This document shows positions 19,627-28,734 of a stretch of 64,000 nt of DNA, piece by piece. The notes under the pieces are model-generated. The model ran no database searches, was not told the origin of the DNA, and was given only the letters and a program-made list of their open reading frames with translations. The position numbers and the translations under genes are program-made. This stretch comes from Saccharopolyspora thermophila (GTDB taxonomy: Bacteria; Actinomycetota; Actinomycetes; Mycobacteriales; Pseudonocardiaceae). Numbering within the stretch: the first letter of the stretch is position 1; the number at the start of each line of letters is the position of its first letter. The stretch lies in the NCBI RefSeq assembly GCF_014646075.1, contig NZ_BMMT01000014.1, positions 62,001 to 126,000 on the forward strand. The letters are read 5' to 3'.

Positions 19627-20763
19627 CTAGACGTGACAGCCGATCCCCGGCGCGAGCCGCCACAGGGATGTGATCTCTGACGCACGTGCCGAGTGCGGCG
19701 GGTCGGAGCTGTCCGCGATCCGCGGGTGCCGTGGCCGGATGTCCGACCGGTCGAGAACGGTGAGCCCGGCGCGGTCGATCGCGTCGAGCAGTTCGGCTCG
19801 GGTGCGCAGGCCGAGCCGCTCGGCGAGGTCGGACAGCACGAGCCAGGTCTCGCCCGCTGGTCGCAGGTGCTGCGCCACGCCGGCGAGGAACGCCCCGAGC
19901 ATCCGGCCGCCGGGGTCGTAGACGGCGTGGTCCAGCAGCGAGTGGGGCTCGGCGGGCAACCACGGCGGATTGCACACGACCAGATCCGCTCGCCCCTTCG
20001 GGAACAGATCGGTGTGCAACACCTCGACACGTCCGGCCAGCCCCAGCCGTCGCATGGTGTCCTGCGCGCAGCGAACGGCTCGTGCGACGTTGTCGGTGGC
20101 GACGATCCGCTCGACGCCGCGCCGTGCCAGGACGGCAGCCAGCACACCCGTTCCGGTTCCGATGTCGAAGGCCAGTCCGGTGCCCGGCAGCGGTGCTGCC
20201 GCGACCAGGTCGACGTACTCGCTCCGGGTCGGCGCGAAAACCCCGTAGTGCGGGTGGATCCGCGCCCCGAGCGCGGGAACCCAGACACCTTTCCGGCGCC
20301 ATTCGGCCGCACTGATGACGCCGAGCAGTTCCCGCAGGGAAAGCACGCCAGGGGTGACGAGGGGGCCGTAAACGTCCTGGCACGCGTGCCGGACGTCGGG
20401 CGCGCGGCGCAGCGGCACCACGTGGCCGGGGTCAATCGGTACGAGGACCAGCGCGAGGACGCGTGCCTGCCGCGACTGGTCGTGCCGCTGCCGCCGGAAC
20501 TCCTGGACCGGTGTCCTGGCCGGTCGTCGCCTGCTTCGCACCCGGCGGGAGACCGCGTTGAGAAGTTGGCGCGCGTTGTGGAAATCCCCGCGCCACAACA
20601 AACCCGTACCGCTCTTGGCCAACCGCAATGCCTCGTTCGCGGTCACCCGGTCGTCGACTTCGACCACGTGGGCTGGTGCTGGGGAACCGCTGGCCGACAG
20701 CCAGCGGTAGGACTGTGCCGACACCACGAGCTGGCCGGCGAAATCGATCTCGGGACGAACCAT
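19627..20763 (-). CDS. Class I SAM-dependent methyltransferase (NPPW type)
   Basis: The 378-residue protein has an N-terminal region of about 170 residues of unknown role, then a Rossmann methyltransferase core. The SAM loop is DIGTGTG and the acidic end of beta 2 is ATDN. The catalytic motif CNPPW is that of N-methyltransferases acting on glutamine or guanine (PrmC/RlmG/RsmC-like). The two-part layout recalls RlmG/RsmC, but the N-terminal half is too divergent for me to assign an RNA target. It is probably cotranscribed with the downstream NAD(P)-binding gene. Confidence 0.82.
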   Translation of the reverse strand: MVRPEIDFAGQLVVSAQSYRWLSASGSPAPAHVVEVDDRVTANEALRLAKSGTGLLWRGDFHNARQLLNAVSRRVRSRRRPARTPVQEFRRQRHDQSRQARVLALVLVPIDPGHVVPLRRAPDVRHACQDVYGPLVTPGVLSLRELLGVISAAEWRRKGVWVPALGARIHPHYGVFAPTRSEYVDLVAAAPLPGTGLAFDIGTGTGVLAAVLARRGVERIVATDNVARAVRCAQDTMRRLGLAGRVEVLHTDLFPKGRADLVVCNPPWLPAEPHSLLDHAVYDPGGRMLGAFLAGVAQHLRPAGETWLVLSDLAERLGLRTRAELLDAIDRAGLTVLDRSDIRPRHPRIADSSDPPHSARASEITSLWRLAPGIGCHV

Positions 20764-21157
20764 GTGCTCCGCTCCTGCTGGTGCGGCCTGGCGCGGAGCG
20801 CCGCGCGGGCCGGAGGACGGTGATGAACTGCGCGGCCCCGACGCCCGGCGCGGACCGCCGTGGCGGCACAGCGGTGCGGCCGGTCGCTGAACAGGGGCTG
20901 GAGCTCGGAACTAACCGACTACGGCAGCATGAGCGGGTACCGTCACGTCAAGCAGCTTAGCGGCCCGGACACGCCGATCCCCCACTGCAGGCAGTGATGA
21001 TGTGGGTGGTGATCGTTCGGGGCGGTAGCCGCCGAGGGCCAGGAGGGCGAGGGATGAGCCCGAGAACAGCGGGGTGGGCACCAGCTACCGAGCCGGTGCC
21101 CACCCCTGACGTGCGCGTCTTTCACTATTCGAGCTGGATCACGCTCAGCGCCCGCAG
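20764..21157. other. Non-coding gap between methyltransferase and nrdJ
   Basis: This 394-bp stretch contains the nrdJ terminator hairpin (21071-21106) and presumably the promoter of the minus-strand methyltransferase. A short CACTG/CAGTG inverted repeat lies near 20983-20996. I found no convincing gene, tRNA or repeat. Confidence 0.6.
21071..21106 (-). terminator. Terminator hairpin of nrdJ
   Basis: GGGGTGGGCACC (21071-21082) and GGTGCCCACCCC (21095-21106) form a perfect 12-bp stem with a 12-nt loop, about 50 bp past the nrdJ stop. Confidence 0.8.
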
Positions 21158-23977
21158 TCAGCTGCAGCCGGAGGTCGAGCCGCAGCCCTCGCAGACGTAG
21201 CAGGAACCCGACGGTCGCATCTTCGTGCCGCAGGTCATGCAGAGCGGGGCGTCCGCCGCCTTGCCCAGCCGCAGCTCCAGCAGCTCCGTGGAGCTGCCCA
21301 CGCGCCGTTCCTCTTCCCGCGGATCAGACTTCGGGTAGTCCACGGTGGAGCGCAGGGTGTCCAGGTCCACGTCGCTGTCCTGCGGCGGCGCCGAATCCGT
21401 GCCGTTGACCTGGGCTTCCCGCTCCTCGGCCGTGAAGATGCCCAGCTGGGCGCGCTTCTCGTAGGGCAGGTAGTCCAGCGCGAGGCGGCGGAACAGGTAG
21501 TCCAGCACGCTGCTGGCCATCCGGATGTCCGGGTCGTCGGTCATACCGGCCGGCTCGAAGCGCAGGTTCTGGAACTTCGAGACGTAGAACTCCAGCGGGA
21601 TGCCGTACTGCAGACCCACCGAGATCGACATCGAGAAGGCGTCCATCACGCCGGCCAGCGTGGACCCCTGCTTGCCGAGCTTGACGAAGATCTCGCCCAG
21701 CCCGTCGTCCGGGTACGAACCGGCGTGCAGGTAGCCCTCGGCACCGCCGACGGTGAACGACACCGTCTGGCTCGGGCGCTTCTTCGGCAGGCGCTTGCGA
21801 ACCGGGCGGTACTCGATCTGCTTCTCGACCTGCTGCTTCTGGCCCTTGTCACCCTTGCCCGCCGACAACGGCTGACCCACCTTGCAGTTGTCGCGGTAGA
21901 TCGCCAGCGCCTTCAGGCCCATCTTCCAGCCCTCGAAGTAGAGCTGCTCGACGTCCTCGACGGTCGCCGACTCCGGCATGTTGACCGTCTTGGAGATCGC
22001 GCCGGACAGGAACGGCTGCACCGCGGCCATCATCCGCACGTGGCCCATCGGGGCGATCGAGCGCTCGCCCATCGCGCAGTCGAAGACCTCGTAGTGCTCC
22101 GGTCGCAGACCCGGCGCGTCGACCACGTGGCCGTGCTCGGCGATGTACTCGACGATGGCCTCGATCTGCTCTTCCTGGTAGCCCAGCGCCTGCAGCGCGC
22201 GCGGCACCGTCTGGTTGACGATCTGCATCGAGCCGCCGCCGACCAGCTTCTTGAACTTCACGAGCGCCAGATCCGGCTCGATGCCGGTGGTGTCGCAGTC
22301 CATCATCAGGCCGATGGTCCCGGTCGGGGCCAGCACCGATGCCTGCGCGTTGCGCCAGCCGTTGCGGGCACCGATCTCCAGGCACTCCTGCCACACCTTG
22401 GTGGCCAGCTTGTGCACCGCGGCGTCGTTGTGGTGGTAGGTACGCACCAGGTCGTTGGCCGCCGCGTGCTTGCGCATCACCCGCTGGTGGGCCTCGGCGT
22501 TGCGGGCGTAGCCCTCGTACGGGCCGACCACACCGGCCAGCTCGGCCGACCGCTTGTAGGCGGTACCGGTCATCAGCGAGGTGATCGCCGCCGCCAGCGC
22601 CCGCCCGCCGTCGGAGTCGTAGGCGTGGCCGGTGGCCATCAGCAGCGCGCCGAGGTTGGCGTAGCCGATGCCCAGCTGGCGGAACTTGCGGGTGGTGTCG
22701 CCGATCGCCTCGGTCGGGAAGTCCGCGAAGCAGATCGAGATGTCCATCGCGGTGATGACGAACTCGACCGTCTTCTCGAACAGTTCGGCGTCGAAGGTCA
22801 GGTCCTCACGCAGAAACTTCAGCAGGTTCAGCGACGCCAGGTTGCAGCTGGAGTTGTCCAGGTGCATGTACTCCGAACACGGGTTGGAGGCGGTGATACG
22901 GCCCGACTCCGGCGAGGTGTGCCAGTCGTTGATCGTGTCGTCGTACTGGATGCCCGGGTCGGCGCACTCCCAGGCCGCCTGCGCCATCTTGCGGAACAGG
23001 TCCCGGGCCTTGACGGTCTCCAGCACCTCACCGGTGGTGCGGGCGCGCAGGCCGAACTGGCCGTCGTTCTCCACGGCGCGCATGAACTCGTCGGAGACCC
23101 GCACCGAGTTGTTGGCGTTCTGGTACTGCACCGAGCTCGCGTCGGCACCGCCGAGGTCCATGTCGAACCCGGCGTCGCGCAGCGCCCGGATCTTGTGCTC
23201 CTCGCGCGCCTTGGTTTCGATGAACTCCTCGATGTCCGGGTGGTCGACGTCCAGCACGACCATCTTCGCCGCGCGGCGGGTCGCGCCACCGGACTTGATG
23301 GTGCCCGCCGAGGCGTCCGCACCCCGCATGAACGACACCGGGCCGGACGCGGTGCCGCCCGAGGACAGCAGCTCGCGGGACGAGCGGATGCGGGACAGGT
23401 TCAACCCTGCGCCGGAGCCACCCTTGAAGATCAGGCCCTCTTCCTTGTACCAGTCGAGGATCGACTCCATCGTGTCGTCGACCGACAGGATGAAGCAGGC
23501 CGACACCTGCTGCCGGGAGCTGGTGCCGACGTTGAACCACACCGGGGAGTTGAAGCTGAACACCTGGTGCAGCAGCATCCAGATCAGCTCGTGCTCGAAG
23601 ATCTCGGCGTCTTTCTCGGTGGCGAAGTAGCCGTGCTCGACACCCGCGGCCACGTAGGTCTTCACCACGCGGTCGATGAGTTGGCGCAGGCTGTGCTCGC
23701 GCTCCTCGGTGCCCACCGCGCCGCGGAAGTACTTGCTGGTGACGATATTGACGGCGTTCAGCGACCAGAAGTCGGGGAACTCCACACCACGCTGTTCGAA
23801 GTTGACCGAACCGTCCCGCCAGTTGGTCATCACCACGTCGCGGCGCTCCCACTTGACCTCGTCGTAGGGATGCACCCCCTCCGTGGTGTAGACGCGCTGC
23901 ACCCGGATGCCCGCCGGGCGGACACCTGCTTCCGGCTCCCCCGATGCGCCGGCCGGGCTACCGACGGTCTCTGTCAT
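21158..23977 (-). CDS. nrdJ: Adenosylcobalamin-dependent (class II) ribonucleotide reductase
   Basis: The 939-residue enzyme reduces ribonucleotides to deoxyribonucleotides using coenzyme B12. Recognisable parts include the substrate-loop region FKGGSGAGLNLS, the thiyl-radical Cys and Glu in NPCSEYMHLDNSSCNLASLNL-type sequence, the first redox Cys (SACFILS), and a C-terminal Cys cluster (MTCGTKM, CYVCEGCGSTSGCS) that acts as zinc ribbon and dithiol shuttle. ATG 23977 follows GAGGG; the frame is open upstream but overlaps nrdR. It lies 160 bp downstream of nrdR and should be repressed by it. No cobalamin riboswitch was recognised upstream. Confidence 0.97.
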   Translation of the reverse strand: MTETVGSPAGASGEPEAGVRPAGIRVQRVYTTEGVHPYDEVKWERRDVVMTNWRDGSVNFEQRGVEFPDFWSLNAVNIVTSKYFRGAVGTEEREHSLRQLIDRVVKTYVAAGVEHGYFATEKDAEIFEHELIWMLLHQVFSFNSPVWFNVGTSSRQQVSACFILSVDDTMESILDWYKEEGLIFKGGSGAGLNLSRIRSSRELLSSGGTASGPVSFMRGADASAGTIKSGGATRRAAKMVVLDVDHPDIEEFIETKAREEHKIRALRDAGFDMDLGGADASSVQYQNANNSVRVSDEFMRAVENDGQFGLRARTTGEVLETVKARDLFRKMAQAAWECADPGIQYDDTINDWHTSPESGRITASNPCSEYMHLDNSSCNLASLNLLKFLREDLTFDAELFEKTVEFVITAMDISICFADFPTEAIGDTTRKFRQLGIGYANLGALLMATGHAYDSDGGRALAAAITSLMTGTAYKRSAELAGVVGPYEGYARNAEAHQRVMRKHAAANDLVRTYHHNDAAVHKLATKVWQECLEIGARNGWRNAQASVLAPTGTIGLMMDCDTTGIEPDLALVKFKKLVGGGSMQIVNQTVPRALQALGYQEEQIEAIVEYIAEHGHVVDAPGLRPEHYEVFDCAMGERSIAPMGHVRMMAAVQPFLSGAISKTVNMPESATVEDVEQLYFEGWKMGLKALAIYRDNCKVGQPLSAGKGDKGQKQQVEKQIEYRPVRKRLPKKRPSQTVSFTVGGAEGYLHAGSYPDDGLGEIFVKLGKQGSTLAGVMDAFSMSISVGLQYGIPLEFYVSKFQNLRFEPAGMTDDPDIRMASSVLDYLFRRLALDYLPYEKRAQLGIFTAEEREAQVNGTDSAPPQDSDVDLDTLRSTVDYPKSDPREEERRVGSSTELLELRLGKAADAPLCMTCGTKMRPSGSCYVCEGCGSTSGCS

Positions 23978-24137
23978 GACCTGACCCTCTTCCTTGTCAC
24001 TCGCTCGTCGTGCTTCGGCCCCGTCCGGGCTCCCCGTCCGGTTCGGTCGTGACTGTTCATCCAGCGACGTCCCGGGCGGGGACGTCGGCTGACGTCTCGT
24101 GCCGCCGGCCCCGCGGCGGGCCGCTCGTCGCCGCTGC

Positions 24138-24626
24138 CTACTCATCGCCGCTCTCCGCGTCCTCGTCCGCGCCGCGCCGGGCGGCCCGCAGGTCGGCGAT
24201 CTCCTTCTCGAAGTCCTCCACCGAGGAGAAGGCTCGGTACACGCTCGCAAACCGCAGGTAGGCGACCTCGTCCAGCTCCCGCAGCGGTCCGAGGATGGCC
24301 AGGCCCACCTCGTGGCTGGGCAGCTCGGAGACGCCGAGGGACCGCACGGTCTCCTCCACCTGGTGCGCGAGTTGCTGCAGCGCGTCCTCCTGGACCGGGC
24401 GCCCCTGGCAGGCGCGCCGCACACCGCGGACCACCTTCTCGCGGCTGAAGGGCTCGGTGACGCCGGAGCGCTTGACCACGGACAGCACGAGCTCCTCGAT
24501 GGTCGTGAACCGACGACCGCACGTCGAGCACGACCGCCTGCGCCGGATCGCCTGGCCTTCCTCGACCTCGCGCGAGTCGACTACGCGGGAGTCCTCGCCG
24601 CGGCAGAACGGGCACCGCACCGGCAT
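24138..24626 (-). CDS. nrdR: Transcriptional repressor NrdR
   Basis: The 162-residue protein has an N-terminal zinc ribbon (C5, C8, C33, C36), the basic stretch RRRRSC used in DNA binding, and an ATP-cone domain (from about residue 46) that senses ATP/dATP. It represses ribonucleotide reductase genes, here nrdJ immediately downstream and probably itself. A candidate NrdR box lies about 120 bp upstream. Confidence 0.97.
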   Translation of the reverse strand: MPVRCPFCRGEDSRVVDSREVEEGQAIRRRRSCSTCGRRFTTIEELVLSVVKRSGVTEPFSREKVVRGVRRACQGRPVQEDALQQLAHQVEETVRSLGVSELPSHEVGLAILGPLRELDEVAYLRFASVYRAFSSVEDFEKEIADLRAARRGADEDAESGDE

Positions 24627-24743
24627 TCACCCCCCTCCCCAGAGTCTCGTCGCGGTCGCCTGCCAACGACCTGCGACCTTCACCCACCGTGGGTGCGCGA
24701 ACACCCTACAAGCCCAACTTGTGGACGAAATACATGGGCGTAA

Positions 24744-24759
24744 CTACTAGATGTTGTGG
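24744..24759 (-). promoter_or_regulatory. Candidate NrdR box upstream of nrdR
   Basis: CTACTAGATGTTGTGG matches about 11 of 16 positions of the NrdR box consensus (ACACWATATATWGTGT). A poorer TTGTGG-ended match (24709-24724) lies 35 bp away; NrdR boxes normally come in pairs about 31-32 bp apart, so the second assignment is doubtful. The 24627-24877 gap otherwise holds no gene. Confidence 0.35.
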
Positions 24760-24877
24760 TTGACTCTAATCCTCGCCCGACCTCGACGCAAACTCGGCAC
24801 CCCCCGCGCGTCGCGAACGACGCGGCCCGCCGACGCGCGACCGAACCACCCTGACCGCACCCGCCGGAAGGACCGCC

Positions 24878-25153
24878 TCAGCGGTCCGCACCGACGGCCG
24901 CGAAGAACCCGACCAGCATGACAATCAGGCACGTGAAGATCGCCACCGAGGTCAACCACGGCCACTCGTCGCCGCGGCGCACCCGGTCGCACCCCGCCGC
25001 CACGCGCGCAGCGATCCGTGGGAGCGCGCACCGGGATGACCGGCGGCCACCACGACGTGGTCGACGCGGCGCGGCCGCCCCGGCTTCACCCGGTCGAGCG
25101 GCGGTCGCCCACTCGGCCGCGCGCCTCCGACCCACATCGATGAACGTGGTCAT
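24878..25153 (-). CDS. Small SOS-regulated membrane protein, position of ChiZ/DivS-type division inhibitors
   Basis: The 91-residue protein has a basic, Arg-rich cytoplasmic N-terminus and one C-terminal transmembrane helix (about residues 67-85, LTSVAIFTCLIVMLVGFFAA), ending five residues later. The ATG follows GGGAGG. It is divergent from lexA, the position occupied in mycobacteria and corynebacteria by SOS-induced division suppressors (Rv2719c/ChiZ, DivS). Unlike ChiZ it has no LysM domain, and no LysM coding was found downstream in another frame. Two SOS boxes lie just upstream. Division inhibition is inferred from context only. Confidence 0.75.
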   Translation of the reverse strand: MTTFIDVGRRRAAEWATAARPGEAGAAAPRRPRRGGRRSSRCALPRIAARVAAGCDRVRRGDEWPWLTSVAIFTCLIVMLVGFFAAVGADR

Positions 25154-25178
25154 GACGCCTCCCGCACGGTAAACAAGA

Positions 25179-25194
25179 TCGAAAAGATGTTCGA
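25179..25194 (-). promoter_or_regulatory. SOS (LexA) box 1
   Basis: TCGAAAAGATGTTCGA matches the actinobacterial LexA consensus TCGAAC-N4-GTTCGA at 11 of 12 fixed positions. It lies 26 bp before the start of the small membrane protein gene. Confidence 0.8.
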
Positions 25195-25210
25195 TCGAAC
25201 CTGCGTGCGA
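25195..25210 (-). promoter_or_regulatory. SOS (LexA) box 2
   Basis: TCGAACCTGCGTGCGA matches the LexA consensus at 11 of 12 fixed positions and directly abuts box 1, so two LexA dimers could bind side by side in front of the membrane protein gene. Confidence 0.75.
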
Positions 25211-25259
25211 TTGTGTACCAAGAGTGCACCGCAAGGCGAGACCGGGGCGAGAAATTAAC

Positions 25260-25275
25260 TCGAACAGGTGTTTGA
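25260..25275 (+). promoter_or_regulatory. SOS (LexA) box 3, lexA operator
   Basis: TCGAACAGGTGTTTGA matches the LexA consensus at 11 of 12 fixed positions. Its 3' end overlaps the predicted -35 element of lexA (25271-25276), the expected arrangement for autorepression. Confidence 0.85.
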
Positions 25276-25300
25276 TCTCTGCGTTTGACCCGTCTACTGT
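25271..25300 (+). promoter_or_regulatory. Predicted lexA promoter
   Basis: TTTGAT (25271-25276) and TACTGT (25295-25300) are separated by 18 bp. The -35 element lies within the SOS operator, so LexA binding would block it. Confidence 0.55.
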
Positions 25301-25365
25301 GGAAAGCGGGCGGACCCAACGCCCCCGCGATCAGCACCGCAGTTCACAACGGACAGGAGGCAGCG

Positions 25366-26082
25366 GTGGCGAGTAATGCGACTGGCTCGATCAAGGGCCG
25401 CGTACAGGACGTCAAGGACTCCCAGGCCGACGTGCACTCCCTGCCGGAGCAGGCCAGCGGGGCCGAGGAGCTCAGCGACCGCCAGCTCAAGGTGCTGGAG
25501 GCCATTCGGACGTGGATGCGTGAGCACGGCTACCCGCCGAGCGTCCGGGAGATCGGCGACGCCGTCGGGCTGACCTCCACCTCGTCGGTGGCGTACCAGT
25601 TGCGGGTGCTGGAGCGGAAGGGCTACCTGCGCCGAGATCCGCACCGACCACGCACCGTGGGTGTGCTCGTCGGCGGCGAGGAGGAGGGGGAACTGCCCGG
25701 GCAGGCCAAGCCCGCCTACGTGCCGGTGGTCGGCCGCATCGCCGCCGGTGGCCCGATCCTCGCCGAGGAGTCGATCGAGGACGTGTTCCCGCTGCCGAAG
25801 GAGATCGTCGGCGACGGCACGCTGTTCCTGCTCAAGGTGGTCGGAGACTCGATGATCGACCTCGCCATCACCGACGGCGACTGGGTCGCGGTCCGGCAGC
25901 AGCCCGATGCCGAGAACGGCGACGTGGTGGCGGCCATGATCGACGGTGAGGCCACCGTGAAGACGTTCAAGCGGACGGAGGACCACGTGTGGCTGATGCC
26001 GCACAACTCGGCCTACGAACCCATCCTCGGCGACGACGCGACCATCCTGGGCAAGGTGGTCGCCGTGCTGCGACGGCTCTGA
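25366..26082 (+). CDS. lexA: SOS repressor LexA
   Basis: The 238-residue protein has an N-terminal winged helix ([31 protein letters not shown]) and a C-terminal S24 self-cleavage domain. The scissile bond is A127-G128 (RIAAGGP), the nucleophile Ser162 (GDSM) and the base Lys199 (ATVKTFKR). RecA filaments trigger cleavage and derepress SOS genes. GTG 25366 has GGAGG five bases upstream; the open frame to 25285 runs through the promoter and is not used. Confidence 0.97.
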   Translation: MASNATGSIKGRVQDVKDSQADVHSLPEQASGAEELSDRQLKVLEAIRTWMREHGYPPSVREIGDAVGLTSTSSVAYQLRVLERKGYLRRDPHRPRTVGVLVGGEEEGELPGQAKPAYVPVVGRIAAGGPILAEESIEDVFPLPKEIVGDGTLFLLKVVGDSMIDLAITDGDWVAVRQQPDAENGDVVAAMIDGEATVKTFKRTEDHVWLMPHNSAYEPILGDDATILGKVVAVLRRL

Positions 26083-26111
26083 CCGAACACCTGCTTGTGG
26101 CGACTGCGCTG

Positions 26112-27176
26112 TTAGCCGTTCCGGCGGCGTAGTCGTCCGGCCACGGCGATCAGCAGCGCGGCCACCGCACCGGCCAGCAACAGCGACTGCCCGGTGCTCA
26201 GTTCATGCTGCCCGCTCGACGGCTGCGCCTGGTCCGCGTCACCACCCGGTGCGGGGCGTGTCGCCGCGCCGTCCGTCGTTGCGGATTCCAGGGCCCTGGC
26301 CGCCTCCGCCACCCCCGGGATCCGGCGCACCGGCTGCTTGCCCTCGGACGCGGACAACAGCGAGCCGTCGGGTTCCCACGCGATCGCTTCGCCCTGCTGC
26401 TCGTTCGGCAGCGGGATCCGCAGCGGCGGGCGTGTGAGCGCGGCGACCACGTCGCCGTCCGGGGCGTTGTAGACGTACGCCTCGGTGTAGGTGCGGACGG
26501 CAACCGCCGTCCCGTCCCGACTCACCGACCCGCCGGTCACCAGGATCGAGCCCAAAGCCCCATTCAGCGGACCCCCCGGGGTCTGGGTGGACCGCAGTGA
26601 GAGCGAGCCGACGCGTTCCATCGCAACGGTGCGGTCGGCGGCCAGCGGCCCGGTGGGGCGATACACCCCAGCCGGGCCGATGGGCTCCTTGGTGACGATG
26701 TGGGGAACCCTGTTGCGGTCCAGCAGCAGCGCCTCGGCGTCGTGCGCGCCGTCCGGGTAGGACAGCCGGTACAGCGTGGCACCGCCGCCGGGGCGCATCA
26801 CGTGCAGTGCGACGTCCTCGCGCCGCCGCCGGTTGTCGCCGGTGTCCGCCAGCCACAACGAGCCATCGGCCGCCAGGGCGAGGTCCTCCACGTCGTAGGG
26901 GTTGATCGACGCCGTCCGGACGTCGCGCACCGAACAGTCGGCCGGATCGAGCACCAGAACCCGCAGCGAACTGCCGCCGTCGCTGACGGCGTACCAGTGC
27001 GTGCCGTCCGACGCCAGGCCGGAGAGCTCCGCGAGCCGGTCGTCCCCCAGCCGACACTGCTCCACCGGTGCGGGGAGCTGCGTCGCAGCGGCAGCCGGCG
27101 GCGACGGGAGTGCTCCCGACGCCACCGACAGCAACAGGGCCGCTGCGACCACACCCCCGGCACCGGCAGGCGTCAC
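26112..27176 (-). CDS. Secreted, membrane-anchored propeller-like protein of unknown function
   Basis: The 354-residue protein has a signal peptide (hydrophobic stretch ending at PPAAAATQ). Its body contains repeated beta-rich units with SDGG, DLALAADGSLWLADTGDN and VSRDGTAV-like motifs, suggesting a beta-propeller. A Gln/Ser-rich linker and a C-terminal transmembrane helix (LLLAGAVAALLIAVAG) with an RRR stop-transfer follow. I cannot assign a function. The GTG start overlaps the hflX stop by 4 bp, so it is the last gene of the miaA-dapF-hflX strand block. Confidence 0.75.
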   Translation of the reverse strand: MTPAGAGGVVAAALLLSVASGALPSPPAAAATQLPAPVEQCRLGDDRLAELSGLASDGTHWYAVSDGGSSLRVLVLDPADCSVRDVRTASINPYDVEDLALAADGSLWLADTGDNRRRREDVALHVMRPGGGATLYRLSYPDGAHDAEALLLDRNRVPHIVTKEPIGPAGVYRPTGPLAADRTVAMERVGSLSLRSTQTPGGPLNGALGSILVTGGSVSRDGTAVAVRTYTEAYVYNAPDGDVVAALTRPPLRIPLPNEQQGEAIAWEPDGSLLSASEGKQPVRRIPGVAEAARALESATTDGAATRPAPGGDADQAQPSSGQHELSTGQSLLLAGAVAALLIAVAGRLRRRNG

Positions 27177-28639
27177 GCGATTCCCACGAACGGCCGGAGC
27201 GCGCTGGCCAGGTCGGGCCGCACCTTGGCACGCACCCGGGTTCCCTCGGGGGTGTGCTCCTCGTCGACCACTTCGCCCTCGGAGTGCACCCGTGCCACCA
27301 GCTCACCCCGGGTGTACGGGACCAACGCGTCGATGAAGACATCCGGCCGCGGCAGCCGATCGGCGATCGCTTCGCGCAGCGCCTCGATGCCCTGACCGCT
27401 GTGTGCGGAGACGAACACCGCGCCCGGCAGCAGTCGGCGCAGCTCGGCCATGCGGGTGGTGCCCACCGAGTCGATCTTGTTGACGACCAGCAGTTCCGGC
27501 GGCATGTCTGTCTTGTGCTCGGCGGCGATCTCGTTCAGCACCTCGCGCACCGCGGCGACCTGCTCGTGCGGCGCCGGTTCGGAGCCGTCCACGACGTGGA
27601 CCAGCAGGTCCGCGCCGGTGACCTCCTCCAACGTCGAGCGGAACGCCTCGACCAGCTGGTGCGGCAGGTGCCGGACGAACCCGACCGTGTCGGTCAGCGT
27701 GTACCCGCGGCCGTCCGGGGTCGTCGCCCGCCGGGTGGTCGGGTCCAGGGTGGCGAACAGCGCGTCCTCCACCAGCACGCCTGCCCCGGTGAGGGCGTTG
27801 AGCAGACTGGACTTGCCGGCGTTGGTGTAACCCGCGATGGCCACCCCGGGCACCGCGTTGGCCTCCCGGCGACCGCGCTTGGTGCCGCGGACCGTGCGCA
27901 TCGCGGCCAGGTCCTTGCGGAGCCTGCTGATCCGCTTGTGGATGCGCCGCCGGTCGGTTTCGAGCTTGGTCTCACCGGGACCGCGGGTGCCGACGCCGCC
28001 GTTCACACCGGCCCGGCCACCGGCCTGCCGGGACATCGCCTCACCCCAACCACGCAGCCGCGGCAGGAGGTACTGGAGCTGGGCGAGTTCGACCTGCGCC
28101 TTGCCCTCCTTGGATCGGGCGTGCTGGGCGAAGATGTCCAGGATCAGGGCGGTCCGGTCGACCACCTTGACCTTGAGCTTGTCCTCCAGCTGCCGCAGCT
28201 GGCCAGGCGACAGCTCACCGTCGCAGATGACGGTGTCCGCGCCGGTGGCCGTGACGATGTCGCGCAGCTCGCGGACCTTGCCGGAACCGATGTAGGTGGC
28301 CGGGTCCGGGCGGTCGCGGCGCTGGATGAGACCTTCCAGCACCTGCGAGCCGGCGGTCTCGGCGAGCCGGGCGAGCTCAGCCAGCGACGCCTCGGCGTGC
28401 GCGGCGTCCCCGTCGGTCCAGACACCGACCAGCACGACGCGCTCCAAGCGGAGCTGCCGGTACTCGACCTCGGTGATGTCCGCAAGCTCGGTGGACAGCC
28501 CGGCGATCCGCCGCAGCGACGCGCGGTCTGCGAGTTCCATCTCGCCCGTGGACGGTTCGGGAGTGAGGATGGGTTCGTATTCGTCGCCTTCGACCACGGG
28601 GCGGTCGAGGTCGGCGGACCAGGTCAAAGATTTCTTCAT
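27173..28639 (-). CDS. hflX: GTPase HflX (ribosome rescue/splitting)
   Basis: The 488-residue protein has the HflX N-terminal domain (GSGKVRELRD region), a coiled linker with the glycine-rich GVGTRGPGETKLETDRR motif, and a C-terminal G domain (G1 GYTNAGKSS, G3 DTVGF, G4 NKID). HflX splits stalled 70S ribosomes under heat or antibiotic stress. ATG 28639 is favoured, though its Shine-Dalgarno is weak; the open frame to 28927 overlaps dapF and is not real. The gene lies 95 bp downstream of dapF. Confidence 0.94.
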   Translation of the reverse strand: MKKSLTWSADLDRPVVEGDEYEPILTPEPSTGEMELADRASLRRIAGLSTELADITEVEYRQLRLERVVLVGVWTDGDAAHAEASLAELARLAETAGSQVLEGLIQRRDRPDPATYIGSGKVRELRDIVTATGADTVICDGELSPGQLRQLEDKLKVKVVDRTALILDIFAQHARSKEGKAQVELAQLQYLLPRLRGWGEAMSRQAGGRAGVNGGVGTRGPGETKLETDRRRIHKRISRLRKDLAAMRTVRGTKRGRREANAVPGVAIAGYTNAGKSSLLNALTGAGVLVEDALFATLDPTTRRATTPDGRGYTLTDTVGFVRHLPHQLVEAFRSTLEEVTGADLLVHVVDGSEPAPHEQVAAVREVLNEIAAEHKTDMPPELLVVNKIDSVGTTRMAELRRLLPGAVFVSAHSGQGIEALREAIADRLPRPDVFIDALVPYTRGELVARVHSEGEVVDEEHTPEGTRVRAKVRPDLASALRPFVGIA

Positions 28640-28734
28640 ATCAGGGCCATTGTCCCACGGTCCGCGACCGATTTTCACCTGTCGCGCCCGCGTTGACCCG
28701 TTCGCACTGGTCCGACAGCGGATTGGCGCAGCCG

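Noticed and set aside
21725-24052. A 775-codon plus-strand frame opposite nrdJ
   Set aside because: It is antisense to an unmistakable class II ribonucleotide reductase and has no domain signatures.
23978-24137. Cobalamin riboswitch before the B12-dependent nrdJ
   Set aside because: The 160-bp nrdR-nrdJ gap is too short and shows no B12-box-like sequence; regulation by NrdR is more likely.
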